Positions 35,001-43,881 of a stretch of DNA of 64,000 nt are shown here, piece by piece. Both the position numbers and the translations under genes were made by a program. The stretch covers positions 1 to 64,000 of the forward strand of contig NZ_PRDW01000013.1 of NCBI RefSeq assembly GCF_002927045.1. Reading direction: 5' to 3'. The notes under the pieces were generated by a model that saw only the letters and a list, made by a program, of their open reading frames with translations, was not told where the DNA came from and searched no databases. Each line of letters begins with the position of its first letter. Position 1 is the stretch's first letter. The DNA is from Mycetohabitans endofungorum. GTDB lineage: Bacteria > Pseudomonadota > Gammaproteobacteria > Burkholderiales > Burkholderiaceae.

Positions 35001-35207
35001 AGCACGGACCGGAACGCCAAGCCGTGACGGGTATTATAGGCATCGCGCCGGCGCTGTCACGATCCGCGCCGGGGAAGGATCCGGCTCGCGCTGCTGGTCA
35101 GGCGGGAGCCGGACCTCAGCAAAGCTCACCCTTCTAGCAAGGCTCGATCCCGCCGGTGCCCGGCCGTTTGCGCTACGATGTCAGTTTTTAACTCAAGGAA
35201 TCCCGCC

Positions 35208-35549
35208 ATGGCCACTGTAACGACCGCCTCCGGGCTGCAATACGATGATTTGATCGAAGGCGCCGGCGCGCAGGTTCAAGCAGGCCAGACGGTCAGCGTG
35301 CACTATACCGGCTGGCTTACCGACGGACAGAAGTTCGATTCCAGCAAGGACCGCAACCAGCCGTTTTCGTTCGCGTTGGGCGCCGGCATGGTCATCCGAG
35401 GTTGGGACGAAGGCGTACAGGGAATGCGTGTGGGCGGCGTACGCCGGCTGACGATTCCGCCGCAATTGGGCTATGGCGCACGCGGTGCAGGCGGTGTCAT
35501 CCCGCCGAATGCAACGCTCGTGTTTGAAGTGGAATTGCTCAGCGTCTGA
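35208..35549 (+). CDS. FKBP-type peptidyl-prolyl cis-trans isomerase
   Basis: Small cytoplasmic prolyl isomerase, 113 residues from the ATG at 35208 behind AAGGAA. It is a single FKBP domain: '[20 protein letters not shown]', then [18 protein letters not shown] and [16 protein letters not shown]. The drug/substrate-binding aromatic residues (Tyr, Phe, Trp of VIRGW, Tyr of LGYG) are present. The nearest E. coli counterparts are longer; the single-domain type is common in Burkholderia and also in host-associated bacteria. It stands alone. Confidence 0.93.
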   Translation: MATVTTASGLQYDDLIEGAGAQVQAGQTVSVHYTGWLTDGQKFDSSKDRNQPFSFALGAGMVIRGWDEGVQGMRVGGVRRLTIPPQLGYGARGAGGVIPPNATLVFEVELLSV

Positions 35550-35860
35550 GCCCCTGCCACCTCCGCCGGCTAAGCGGATCCCCTTGATGGTGCATGCCAT
35601 GGCCGCCGTCGCGCCGGCGTCCTCGTCCACCGTGTCGTAGCGCGCGCACGACATTGCGTGTGCGATAGACGTGTCGCACGTCGCCAGCGCGGCGCTCTAC
35701 ATAGCCGTCTTGCCGCTGGACGCGAACGTGCAGTTCATGACCGTGATGGCGATCAAGTTGCCATACATCGATCGGCCTGCCATACATCGGCCGCGACTGA
35801 CAGCCTGGCGACCCAGATGCCGTCATCGACCGCGGCTCACGGCCCCTTGGCACTCGACGG

Positions 35861-36958
35861 CTAGCGCAATTGCCAGTTCGTGACCTTGACGATCGCCGCG
35901 TCGGCATTCTTCAAGTTCATCTCGCCTTGGTCCATTAGCTTGCTCCATTGCTTGACCCGGTTCTTCCCGTTGGGCGACGTATTGTAGTCGTGCGTGTCGA
36001 CGACCTTAGCCCGTTCGGCATAGAACCGCGTCATGAAGGTCTTCTCGTTCGGGCTATCGCCGGAGCGCGCGAGCAGCGCCTTCAGCGAGTCCCCGCCGCC
36101 GTCCGCCCCCTGGTTCAACGCCGTGTCGACGAACGAGCCGATCGTCAGCGCGCTGTTAAAGCCGCGCTGACGAGCCTGTTGCACACTGTATTGGATGTCC
36201 ACGTTGTAGAACGTGCGCCACATCGCCTCGCGCCACGTCGGGTTATTCTGTTGCGCACCAACTTTGCTGCAAAAGATCTTGCTGCTGTCCGAGATCTTCA
36301 AGATTGAGCCGGACATCTTGCCATGCGCGCCAATGCGGGCAAGTCCGCCTTCCGCAGACGGAATCTTGGCACCGCTGAGCGCATCGAACGTCTTGAACAG
36401 CTCGGGACCGTCAGGTCCGGTATCGTTCGAACCGCCCGTAGTCGCGCCAAAAATCCCGATCGTATAGCCACGACCATCGTGGATGTTCTGACAGTACCCA
36501 TAGTACTTTGTCCATTGCAGCGAGTCCTGCTCCGGCTTGTTGATCAACTTCATGATGTTGTTCCACTGCTCGCCGTCCAAGCCCGTGTTCTTCTTCAAGA
36601 ATTGCAGGGTCGCAGGGGAGAAATTGGCGTCCGGATTGCCGCTGGCCACGTTGGCAACCACGTTACAAGTTTGCCCGACACGCCACGGCTGGCCAGTATT
36701 GCCGTCGCCACTATTCAGGTCCGGCGCGTTGCCCTGCGTCCAATAGGCCGCAGTGTAGTTTCGCCCGGCGTAACTGACCACCTCACCGCCCTGGTAGATC
36801 GTCTTGGCGTCCCAAGGCGCGTCGCAGGGTTCGCTGTTCGGCTGCGCATCGTCGGCGCGTGCCACGCCGGAGACGGTCAACAGGCCAAGGCTCATGGCAA
36901 CAGCCCAAGACATGCGTGTCAACGTCTTCGAAATCGAATGGTTCAAGACAGACTCCAT
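35861..36958 (-). CDS. Secreted chitosanase, GH46, with carbohydrate-binding module
   Basis: Endo-hydrolase of chitosan. The ATG at 36958 gives 365 residues with a signal peptide (1-35, ending ARA). A chitin/chitosan-binding module of the CBM5/12 type covers about 43-98, with 'WDAKTIYQGGEVVSYAGRNY' and aromatic residues AYWTQG. The GH46 domain fills about 115-365. The catalytic pair is visible: Glu143 in KPEQDS and Asp161 in 'NIHDGRGYTIGIFG'. Two Cys flank the binding module. A MarR gene lies upstream on the same strand, with a palindrome between. The enzyme would act on fungal walls of the zygomycete type, rich in chitosan (inference). Confidence 0.92.
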   Translation of the reverse strand: MESVLNHSISKTLTRMSWAVAMSLGLLTVSGVARADDAQPNSEPCDAPWDAKTIYQGGEVVSYAGRNYTAAYWTQGNAPDLNSGDGNTGQPWRVGQTCNVVANVASGNPDANFSPATLQFLKKNTGLDGEQWNNIMKLINKPEQDSLQWTKYYGYCQNIHDGRGYTIGIFGATTGGSNDTGPDGPELFKTFDALSGAKIPSAEGGLARIGAHGKMSGSILKISDSSKIFCSKVGAQQNNPTWREAMWRTFYNVDIQYSVQQARQRGFNSALTIGSFVDTALNQGADGGGDSLKALLARSGDSPNEKTFMTRFYAERAKVVDTHDYNTSPNGKNRVKQWSKLMDQGEMNLKNADAAIVKVTNWQLR

Positions 36959-37329
36959 ATTATTTATGCGTTGAAAATTACAAGCGCGCCGGCGACGAAT
37001 AGCCGATACCGTAAAGCAAAGCGGGACCCGCGGCGCGCCAGGGCCGAAGCGCGCGGCCACTTGCACGAACCAGGTCCGCCATTTTCGCGATCCCATCCTC
37101 CACGACGGATACCGGCGCGGGCAAGCCCAAGGGTAGTCCATCGGAGTCACAACAAACCGATAATAGGCAGACCTGTCTATCTAATTTACGCGGAAAAACC
37201 CTAAAATGGATCGAACAAACATTCCAATACTAAGGACGGCGTTTATGCGATCATCGCGGCAATCCATCCCAGCGGGAACGCGGCATTGGCGTCCCAGATA
37301 TGTGCCAACCCGGATGCCCATGCCACACG
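36959..37329 (-). promoter_or_regulatory. Upstream region of chitosanase gene with an 18-bp dyad
   Basis: The spacer between marR and the chitosanase gene contains ataggcag-ac-ctgtctat (37163-37180), an inverted repeat of 8-bp arms with one mismatch. It sits about 205 bases before the chitosanase start in an AT-richer patch. It has the size expected of a MarR operator. No gene is supported in this interval. Confidence 0.4.
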
Positions 37330-37797
37330 CTATGCTTGCAACACGCTCGCGAGAATCTTGTCCAGTGCCTGGGCCAGCGCCGCGCGTTCAGCCTCGGACA
37401 ACACCGCGAGAATTGCATCGTTGCGTTCGCGGAAAATCGATGCGGCCTTGCGAAACAACAAGGCTCCTTTTGCCGTAAGCGTGATGCGCACGCCACGGCC
37501 GTCTTCCTCGTCCGCTTCTTTAGTCAGCAAACCCTTCTTGCCGAGCACGTCGGTGGCGCGGCTCGCCTGGCTGCGATCCAGGTTCGACGCGCGCCCGAGA
37601 TCCGATACCGACAACGGACCGAACGAGCCGACGCTGAGCAGCACGCGCGCCTCGGTCAGGGGCAACCCCAAGCGGGCAACGAATGCGTCGTTCATTGCCT
37701 TGTCGGTCAGCTTTTTGAGCCAATGCAGCCGGTAGGTGAAAAGCTGATCGATCGGGCTCGGAGCAGGACGTCGGGTACGCATGGACGATCGGGACAT
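37330..37797 (-). CDS. MarR-family transcriptional regulator
   Basis: Winged-helix regulator, about 155 residues. The DNA-binding part is 'LSVSDLGRASNLDRSQASRA' followed by the wing 'ADEEDGRGVRITLTAKG', which is the MarR signature with its Asp-x-Arg. Start is ATG 37797, with ATG 37782 and TTG 37803 as close alternatives; no clear ribosome-binding site distinguishes them. It precedes the chitosanase gene on the same strand with 371 bases between, and may control it. Confidence 0.88.
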   Translation of the reverse strand: MSRSSMRTRRPAPSPIDQLFTYRLHWLKKLTDKAMNDAFVARLGLPLTEARVLLSVGSFGPLSVSDLGRASNLDRSQASRATDVLGKKGLLTKEADEEDGRGVRITLTAKGALLFRKAASIFRERNDAILAVLSEAERAALAQALDKILASVLQA

Positions 37798-38076
37798 TGA
37801 CAATTGATGGCGAAACGAGCATCCAGCATACCATTGCTACCTCGGCGCTCTGCTTACGCTGCCTGATTAAACTTTTCGGCAATACCCTCTGCCAATCTGA
37901 TCCACCAATTTGCTCCATCACCCCCCTCTGCCAGCGCTCTGCGTCAACTTCTCCATCAACCCGCCAACCTATAATATGTGTGCGCACGCATCATATTGGT
38001 TGCGCGTACATCGATAAGCCGTTACGATAGTCACCGATGCTTGATCCGGCACGACCGTGCCAGCCACAAGGAGGCG
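37798..38076. other. Spacer upstream of marR, no supported gene
   Basis: Moderately AT-rich spacer between the marR start and the aldolase remnant; no family or site recognised. Confidence 0.3.
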
Positions 38077-38299
38077 AACAGGGCCACACCGCAGCACACG
38101 GTGCCTCCGTCCTGGTGCGCCGCTGACGAATGGCACGCCCGCGTGCAGCTCGCCGCCACCTATCGGGTCTTCCACCTGCTCGGCTGGACCGAACTGATCT
38201 TCAACCACATCACGCTTCGCGGACACCGGCGCCGGCGAGGATATGCTGGCCGCGTTGATCCGCCGCATCGAACGCATCGATCCATCCTATAAGACGTAA
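38077..38299 (+). pseudogene. Class II aldolase/adducin gene with large internal deletion
   Basis: A good AAGGAGG (38068-38074) is followed by a frame reading 'ADEWHARVQLAATYRVFHLL' then GWTELIFNHITLRG, the N-terminal 45 residues of class II aldolase/adducin proteins. Immediately after, a different frame gives DTGAGEDMLAALIRRIERID and ends PSYKT-stop at 38297-38299, which is the normal C-terminus of the same family. About 170 codons are missing between. The remnant directly precedes the ketopantoate reductase gene, and the ribosome-binding site suggests transcription may still run into it. Confidence 0.8.
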
Positions 38300-38303
38300 C
38301 CTG

Positions 38304-39305
38304 ATGATGCCCAGGAATATCACCATTGTGGGCGCTGGCGCGGTCGGCGGCCTGCTGGCCGGCAGGCTTGCGCAGAGCGGCGTTCCGGTCAAAGTGCTGG
38401 CCCGCGGCGCGCAACTCGAGGCGATTCGCTCACGCGGACTGACGCTGATCGAGGATGGCGAGTCCACGATCGTGCACGCGCACGCCACAGACGATCCCAC
38501 CCTGCTCGGCGCCCAAGACATCGTGTTCGTGTGCCTGAAAGGCCATGCGCTGGTCGATGCGGCAGCATCGCTGGCACCATTGATCGGCCCACACACGCGG
38601 ATCGTGTCAGTCATGAACGGCGTGCCGTGGTGGTTCCTGCATCAATTCGGTGGCGCGTGCGCCGATCGGCGGCTCGAATCGGTGGACCCTGGCGGCGTCG
38701 TGTCCGCGGCGCTGCCCGTGGCGCAGGCCGATGGCCTGGTCGTGCACCTGGCCGCATCGGTGCGCGAACCCGGCGTGATCGTGCGCAACAAGGGGAATCT
38801 GCTGATCGCTCGGGCACCGCACGACACCGGCGACGCGGTCCAGCATGAGATTGTCCGACTGCTGCAAGACGCCCGTTTCGACGTGTCGCTCGCCTCTTCG
38901 ATCCAACATGAGATTTGGGCGAAGCTGTGGGGCAACATGACGATGAACCCGATCAGCGTGCTCACCGGTTCAACCGCCGACGTAATCTTGGACGATCCGC
39001 TCACAGCACGCCTGGTTGCCGAAGTGATGCGGGAAGCGCAAGCCATCGGTGCGAAGCTGGGGTTGGACATGGGCATGAGTGTCGAGCAACGCAATGCTCA
39101 AACGCGCCAACTCGGTGCATTCAAGACATCGATGTTGCAGGATGCCGAAGCCGGCAGGCCGATGGAAATCGATGGGATCGTCAGTGCGCCGTATGAGCTT
39201 GCCCGAATGAGCGGCGTGCCGACGCCATACCTGGACATGCTGCTTGGCCTGATACGATTGAAGGGCCGCAGCACGAGGCTCTACGCTGGCGGCGCTGTCG
39301 GTTAG
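38304..39305 (+). CDS. panE: 2-dehydropantoate 2-reductase family protein
   Basis: NADPH-dependent reductase of the ketopantoate reductase family, a step in pantothenate and CoA synthesis. The 333 residues begin with a Rossmann motif GAGAVGG (10-16). The catalytic Lys lies in 'EIWAKLWGNMTMNPISVLTG' and the substrate-binding Asn/Ser/Glu region in 'GRPMEIDGIVSAP'. Two adjacent ATG codons (38304, 38307) are possible starts. It follows a class II aldolase remnant by four bases, so the two were probably one operon of catabolic type; several paralogues usually exist in Burkholderia and this one may not be the pantothenate enzyme. Confidence 0.82.
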   Translation: MMPRNITIVGAGAVGGLLAGRLAQSGVPVKVLARGAQLEAIRSRGLTLIEDGESTIVHAHATDDPTLLGAQDIVFVCLKGHALVDAAASLAPLIGPHTRIVSVMNGVPWWFLHQFGGACADRRLESVDPGGVVSAALPVAQADGLVVHLAASVREPGVIVRNKGNLLIARAPHDTGDAVQHEIVRLLQDARFDVSLASSIQHEIWAKLWGNMTMNPISVLTGSTADVILDDPLTARLVAEVMREAQAIGAKLGLDMGMSVEQRNAQTRQLGAFKTSMLQDAEAGRPMEIDGIVSAPYELARMSGVPTPYLDMLLGLIRLKGRSTRLYAGGAVG

Positions 39306-39474
39306 CAGCAGGTTTAATTGATCGCATCGGCGGCCAGCGTCCAAGCACTGCTGCGTAACGTAGTCGCCGACGGCACAGCGGGGCGCCTGACAAGTGGCTT
39401 GCCCGCCCTATTGTCCCCCGTCATCCAGCCCAACGCACGGCCTTTCAACGGTCAAGATCCGACAAGCCTATCCC

Positions 39475-39480
39475 TATAAT
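39475..39480 (+). promoter_or_regulatory. -10 element upstream of the amino-acid-binding protein gene
   Basis: A perfect TATAAT in the spacer 39306-39652, about 170 bases before the start codon; the -35 is poor (TCAAGA, 17 bases upstream). Apart from an inverted ctgcgcggcgcag at about 39527, the spacer holds nothing recognised. Confidence 0.4.
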
Positions 39481-39652
39481 AATACTTGAGCGCCGCCCTC
39501 TCGACGCGGCGTTTCTAGACTGCTACTCTGCGCGGCGCAGAAGCAGCACGCGCGGCTCACCGGTTCGTGCGTGATGCACCCGCCGAGACGTTCCTCTCAC
39601 AGGAGGGATGCTTGAGAATCCACAACCCACCAAGACTCAAAGGGAACTAAAA

Positions 39653-40438
39653 GTGAAAAAACTATTTGCCGCTGTGTCTGTCGCGGTTGTCGCCTTCAGC
39701 GTATCCGCCAGCGCTTACGCCAAGGACTGGTCCACTATCCGCTTCGGCGTCGACGCGAGCTATCCGCCTTTCGAATCGAAGGCCGCGAACGGCAAGCTGG
39801 TCGGCTTTGACATCGATCTGGGCAACGAGATCTGCCGTCGCTTGCACGCCAAGTGCGTATGGGTCGAGAATGACTTCGACGGCATGATTCCCGCACTCAG
39901 GGCGCGTAAGTTCGACGGCGTGCTGTCCTCAATGACGATGACGCCGCAGCGCGCCGAGCGGGTCGCGTTCTCGACCAAGCTGTTCAACACGCCGACGCGG
40001 TTGGTAGCCAAGGTCGGTTCGAGCATCCAGCCGACGCCGGAATCGCTCAAAGGTAAGCGCGTGGGCGTCGAACAAGGCACCATTCAAGAAACATATGCAA
40101 AGACGTACTGGGCACCCAAGGGCGTCCAAGTCGTTCCCTACCAAAGTCAGGACCAGGTCTATGCCGACTTGCTCGCCGGCCGCCTTGACGCGGCGCTGCA
40201 GGATACGGTACAAGCCGACGTCGGCTTTCTTAAGACGCCGCGCGGCAAAGGATACGCATTCGTCGGCCCCGGCCTGCAAGACGAAAAAACCCTGGGTATT
40301 GGTGCGGGCATCGGCCTGCGCAAGGAAGACACCGACCTGAAGGTGAAAATCAACAAGGCCATCGCCGACATGCTCAACGATGGTACGTACAAAAAGCTTG
40401 AGCAGAAGTACTTCGATTTCGATATATACGGGGGCTGA
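39653..40438 (+). CDS. Lysine/arginine/ornithine/histidine-type ABC transporter substrate-binding protein
   Basis: Periplasmic solute-binding protein, SBP_bac_3 family. The GTG at 39653, with AGGGAAC before it, gives 261 residues and a standard signal peptide (1-22, ending AYA); an upstream ATG at 39608 touches its AGGAGG and is unlikely. The mature start 'IRFGVDASYPPFESKAANGK' and 'LVGFDIDLGNEICRR' with the ligand-gripping Asp/Arg are typical of ArgT/HisJ. The permease and ATPase genes that normally follow (hisQMP) are absent; the next gene is rpoN on the other strand. Confidence 0.9.
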   Translation: MKKLFAAVSVAVVAFSVSASAYAKDWSTIRFGVDASYPPFESKAANGKLVGFDIDLGNEICRRLHAKCVWVENDFDGMIPALRARKFDGVLSSMTMTPQRAERVAFSTKLFNTPTRLVAKVGSSIQPTPESLKGKRVGVEQGTIQETYAKTYWAPKGVQVVPYQSQDQVYADLLAGRLDAALQDTVQADVGFLKTPRGKGYAFVGPGLQDEKTLGIGAGIGLRKEDTDLKVKINKAIADMLNDGTYKKLEQKYFDFDIYGG

Positions 40439-40517
40439 GCAACGCGGTGCGCGGCCACGTTGATGCGGGGCCACGCCCGCTCCAAGCGCCGCGCTGCACA
40501 GACCGCCAACGACGACT

Positions 40518-41996
40518 TTACATCTGCCGGCGCAACTCTGCCGGCGGCACCTTCATTTGCTGCCGGTACTTAGTCACGGTACGCCGGGCCACCTGGATGC
40601 CCTGCTGCGTTAGCATCCGCGCAAGCGTGACGTCGGACAATGGCTCGTGCGCATCCTCGGCATCGATCATTTCCTTAAGCAATGCCCGCACGGCCGCCGC
40701 GGAACACGTTCCGCCGCTCTGGGTGCACAGCTCACGAGGGAAGAAATGCTTGAACTCGAATATGCCGCGCGGCGTCGCCATGTATTTGTTGCCCGTGGCG
40801 CGCGAGATCGTCGACTCGTGCAGGCCAAGCTCGTCCGCGACGTCGCGCAGCACGAACGGCTTTAGTGCGATTTCACCGTACAGGAAGAACGCCTTTTGGT
40901 GGGCCACGATGCATTCGGCGACCCGCTGGATCGTATCGAAGCGCTGTTGCGCGTTACGCAACAGCCAGCGCGCTTCCTGCAATTGCTGCCCCAGCGGCGA
41001 ACGGTTAGTGCCCGATGCTTGCGCAAACAAATCCGCGTACATCCGGTTGATCCGAGCGCGCGGTAGCACTGCGGGATTCACGGTGACGACGAACTTGTCC
41101 CGAACCTGCCGCACGATCACGTCCGGCACGACATAGTTGTCCTCAGGCCGTCCATATGCATTGCCGGGCTTCGGATCAAGCTTGCGGATGAGCGCACAGG
41201 CCTCGTGCAACGCGCGCGTGCTGCAACCAATATGCTTCTGCAATTCACCGAGTTCGCGACGCGCCAGCCGCTCCAAGTGATGCGAGATGATCTCACGCGC
41301 AATGTCGCGCCGTGGCGTGTCATCCGGCATCGCGTTCAACTGCAACAGCAGGCACTCGGACAATGAGCGGGCACCGATACCAGGCTTGTCCAACGATTGC
41401 ACAAAGCGTAACGCAACCAACAGCTCTTGGTCCGTGGGTGGCGTGCCAAGCTCGGCGAGCGCAGCCAATTCCGACAGCGATTGTCGCAGGTAACCATCGT
41501 CATCCAGCGCCTCGATCACCAATTGAGCCAGCTCCCGGTCGCGCTCATCGAGGCGATACAGACACAACGTGCCCTGCAATTGCTCGCGCAGCGACGGCTG
41601 AGTACGTACCCAGGCGGTCGGGTCACTGTTGTCCGCGCCACTGTGTTCGCGAATTGGGCCGTGATCATACGGATCGCCAGCGAAATCCGTTGTGACCGTA
41701 TCCGAATAGGGTGTCTCCGCAACCACACCGGCGGCCTCCGCGCCGCTGGTGATGGGTTCAGCGCAGGACGGCAACGCACCGTCCTCACTATCACAGTCGG
41801 CGCTGGCCAGCGTATCCGGTGCGGCGTCTTCGGCTCCGCTCAACGAGTCGTCCTCGAGAAAAGGATTGGAGTCCAGCGCCGCGCGCAGTTCTTGCTGGAA
41901 CTCGACGGAAGACAGCTGCAAAAGGCGTACCGACTGCTGCAGTCGCGGCGTCAATGCCAGCGACTGTCGCATGCGTTGTTCCAGTAGTTGGGGCAT
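40518..41996 (-). CDS. rpoN: RNA polymerase sigma-54 factor
   Basis: Sigma factor for -24/-12 promoters. The ATG at 41996 gives 492 residues. Region I is the Gln/Leu-rich start 'LEQRMRQSLALTPRLQQSVR' that contacts activators, region II is acidic (about 50-115), and the C-terminus has the helix-turn-helix and the RpoN box ARRTVTKYRQ (usual ARRTVAKYRE). The gene is alone here; the usual neighbours of the main rpoN (lptB upstream, hpf downstream) are missing, so this may be the second rpoN copy known in Burkholderia. Confidence 0.92.
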   Translation of the reverse strand: MPQLLEQRMRQSLALTPRLQQSVRLLQLSSVEFQQELRAALDSNPFLEDDSLSGAEDAAPDTLASADCDSEDGALPSCAEPITSGAEAAGVVAETPYSDTVTTDFAGDPYDHGPIREHSGADNSDPTAWVRTQPSLREQLQGTLCLYRLDERDRELAQLVIEALDDDGYLRQSLSELAALAELGTPPTDQELLVALRFVQSLDKPGIGARSLSECLLLQLNAMPDDTPRRDIAREIISHHLERLARRELGELQKHIGCSTRALHEACALIRKLDPKPGNAYGRPEDNYVVPDVIVRQVRDKFVVTVNPAVLPRARINRMYADLFAQASGTNRSPLGQQLQEARWLLRNAQQRFDTIQRVAECIVAHQKAFFLYGEIALKPFVLRDVADELGLHESTISRATGNKYMATPRGIFEFKHFFPRELCTQSGGTCSAAAVRALLKEMIDAEDAHEPLSDVTLARMLTQQGIQVARRTVTKYRQQMKVPPAELRRQM

Positions 41997-42220
41997 TTTT
42001 CGGTAATCCTTCGATTTTGAATAACAAGCGCGACCGCGCACGCACAATGCGACGTGGACCGCTGTTGCATTGACAAGCAACACCCGTACCAGCTGCGTGA
42101 TGACCCACTATGCAGCGAGCACATGCCGATCCCGGCGCGCGGTAGCTACGCCTGCCCGTGCCCTTTTTACAACGCTTCGGGAAGACATTCACCGTCGGAT
42201 GCCGGGCCAGCTCAGTGTGC

Positions 42221-43156
42221 TCAGGCGCCCTCGCCGCCCGGCTCCAAGCGCTCAAGCATCGCCGCTGTGACGCGCTGGCGCGTCTTCCAATAGTCGGCCC
42301 AAGGGTCCGCGCCTAATCGGTCGAGCCGCTCGGCGATGTTGTGCAACGTCCATTGCACCGCGCTGCTCGTACGAGGCACCTCGTCCCACGTGAGCGGCAT
42401 CGACACAGCAACCCCTGGGCGGGCGCGCGGCGCGTAGGCGGCGATCGTGGTTGCACCGCGGCTATTGCGCAGGTAATCGATGAAGATCTTGCCACAGCGG
42501 TTCTGCTCGCCCATTTTCGCGCCAAACTGCTCTGGCCAGACGGTGGCCATATGGCGGGCAACGCGCTGCGAGAACGCCTTGGCGTCGTCCCAACCGACGT
42601 GTGAGTCCAACGGAACGACTACGTGCAATCCCTTTCCGCCGCTGGTCTTGCACCAGCACCGCAAGCCAAGGTCAACCAACACAGTGCGCAAACGTTCGGC
42701 GGCCTCGAGCATAGCGCGCCACGGCAACGCTGGGTCGGGATCGAGATCAAAGACGAGCCGGTCGGGATGTTCGATGGCAGGGATCTGTGCGTTCCATGTA
42801 TGGAGTTCGATCGCGTCCATCTGGGCGGCCCCCACCAGCGCCGCCGCATCGTCGATGGTAATCAGTGGCTTGTGTCCGGGGTCCAGACCTTCGTGCTGCG
42901 TGACATGCGGTATCGCAAGCCGGTCGCTATGCCTTTGGAAGAACAACTCCGCATCGATCCCGCCCGGCGCGCGCAATAACCCAACGGGCCGTGCGCGCAG
43001 ATGAGGCAGCAACACCGGGGCCACCCATTCGAAATAGCGAACCAGGTCAATTTTGCGAGTACCAGTGTGCGGATCCATCACCCGATTGGGATGCGAAATC
43101 CGCACACCCGCCACCGTCTCTCGCAGGTTACGTTGCTCGAAGTCTTTCACTTTCAT
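42221..43156 (-). CDS. LigD-type polymerase/primase domain protein (POL only)
   Basis: Stand-alone polymerase domain of bacterial non-homologous end-joining, 311 residues. It starts 'MKVKDFEQRNLRETVAGVRI', which in full LigD proteins is the linker between ligase and polymerase domains. The archaeo-eukaryotic primase fold is complete: 'ELFFQRHSDRLAIPH', the metal motif VFDLDPDP (about 139-146), 'CKTSGGKGLHVVVPL' and 'KIFIDYLRNSRGATTIA'. The ligase and phosphoesterase domains found in most LigD proteins are not upstream; a DUF1328 gene is there instead. No Ku gene is in the window. The ATG has no good ribosome-binding site. Confidence 0.85.
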   Translation of the reverse strand: MKVKDFEQRNLRETVAGVRISHPNRVMDPHTGTRKIDLVRYFEWVAPVLLPHLRARPVGLLRAPGGIDAELFFQRHSDRLAIPHVTQHEGLDPGHKPLITIDDAAALVGAAQMDAIELHTWNAQIPAIEHPDRLVFDLDPDPALPWRAMLEAAERLRTVLVDLGLRCWCKTSGGKGLHVVVPLDSHVGWDDAKAFSQRVARHMATVWPEQFGAKMGEQNRCGKIFIDYLRNSRGATTIAAYAPRARPGVAVSMPLTWDEVPRTSSAVQWTLHNIAERLDRLGADPWADYWKTRQRVTAAMLERLEPGGEGA

Positions 43157-43166
43157 ACAGTAGGGG

Positions 43167-43328
43167 TCATCGCCTGATCAGGCCAAGCAACAACGTCGCC
43201 AAAAAAATCACGAGGAAGATGAAAAACAGTATTTTCGCGATTTCAGCTGCGCCCGTAGCGATCCCGCCAAAGCCGAACACGGCGGCAATGATGGCAATGA
43301 TGAAAAAAATAACAGCGTAACGAAGCAT
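43167..43328 (-). CDS. DUF1328 (YtjA-like) small membrane protein
   Basis: A 53-residue hydrophobic protein starting at ATG 43328 behind GGGGGAGAAAG. Two membrane segments are separated by [16 protein letters not shown], the family hallmark, and the end is LLGLIRR. DUF1328 proteins are frequent in proteobacteria and are often stress- or stationary-phase-induced, but have no known function. It stands 10 bases upstream of the LigD-polymerase gene, so the two are probably cotranscribed. Confidence 0.88.
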   Translation of the reverse strand: MLRYAVIFFIIAIIAAVFGFGGIATGAAEIAKILFFIFLVIFLATLLLGLIRR

Positions 43329-43375
43329 GGCTTTCTCCCCCAGATCAAAGGCCGACAACGGCCATCGGCACATGA

Positions 43376-43630
43376 CTAGACCTCTTGCGCGCGTGCCAGT
43401 CGCACAAGCAGATGGAACCCGTTAGACAATGGGACGCCTATCTTTCGTGCATGGCCAACGCCGCTCCCATGGCACGCCCAGATGTCGCCATGCCCAATGT
43501 ACCCGACGATCTCACAGTAGCTTTCGACCACCACTCGTGCCGCCACTAGGTTCTGCTCAAACGCGTCGTTGAACAACTCGGCGACCGTTTGCCAGTCGGC
43601 GCCGTAACCGACAGTCACCGCACCTTGCAC
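43376..43630 (-). CDS. Hypothetical protein (uncertain)
   Basis: A minus-strand frame of 84 residues from a GTG at 43630, extendable upstream to about 43685 without an ATG. The composition is protein-like ([17 protein letters not shown]) with moderate GC-rich third positions, but I recognise no family with confidence; a faint resemblance to the N-terminus of EstB/beta-lactamase-type hydrolases is not enough for a call. It may be a gene remnant. The rest of 43631-43881 contains no gene I can support. Confidence 0.3.
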   Translation of the reverse strand: MQGAVTVGYGADWQTVAELFNDAFEQNLVAARVVVESYCEIVGYIGHGDIWACHGSGVGHARKIGVPLSNGFHLLVRLARAQEV

Positions 43631-43881
43631 GAACCGCTCGGCGACAAGCTTGCGCGGATCGCCTGTATGTCCCTCAGTGACGCCATCCGTGACATGGCGT
43701 ACCCCGAGTTTAGGCAGTGTGAGTCATACCGCCGGCCGTGGCGGACCCGGTGTCCTAGCCTCTTTCAGCGTTGCATCAATCATGCCTGGCTGGTTTGCTG
43801 CCCCTAATCCGGGACAGCCAAGTCGGTGGCACATGGGCATGAACCTTGCGAGAGCGCGTTGTCGCATACCGAGAGGTCGCC

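Noticed and set aside
35178-35207. Earlier ATG start of the FKBP gene
   Set aside because: The ten extra residues are not part of the FKBP fold, and AAGGAA is placed for the ATG at 35208.
36959-37150. Longer N-terminus of the chitosanase
   Set aside because: The 64 extra residues are basic and low in quality, and a proper signal peptide begins at the ATG at 36958.
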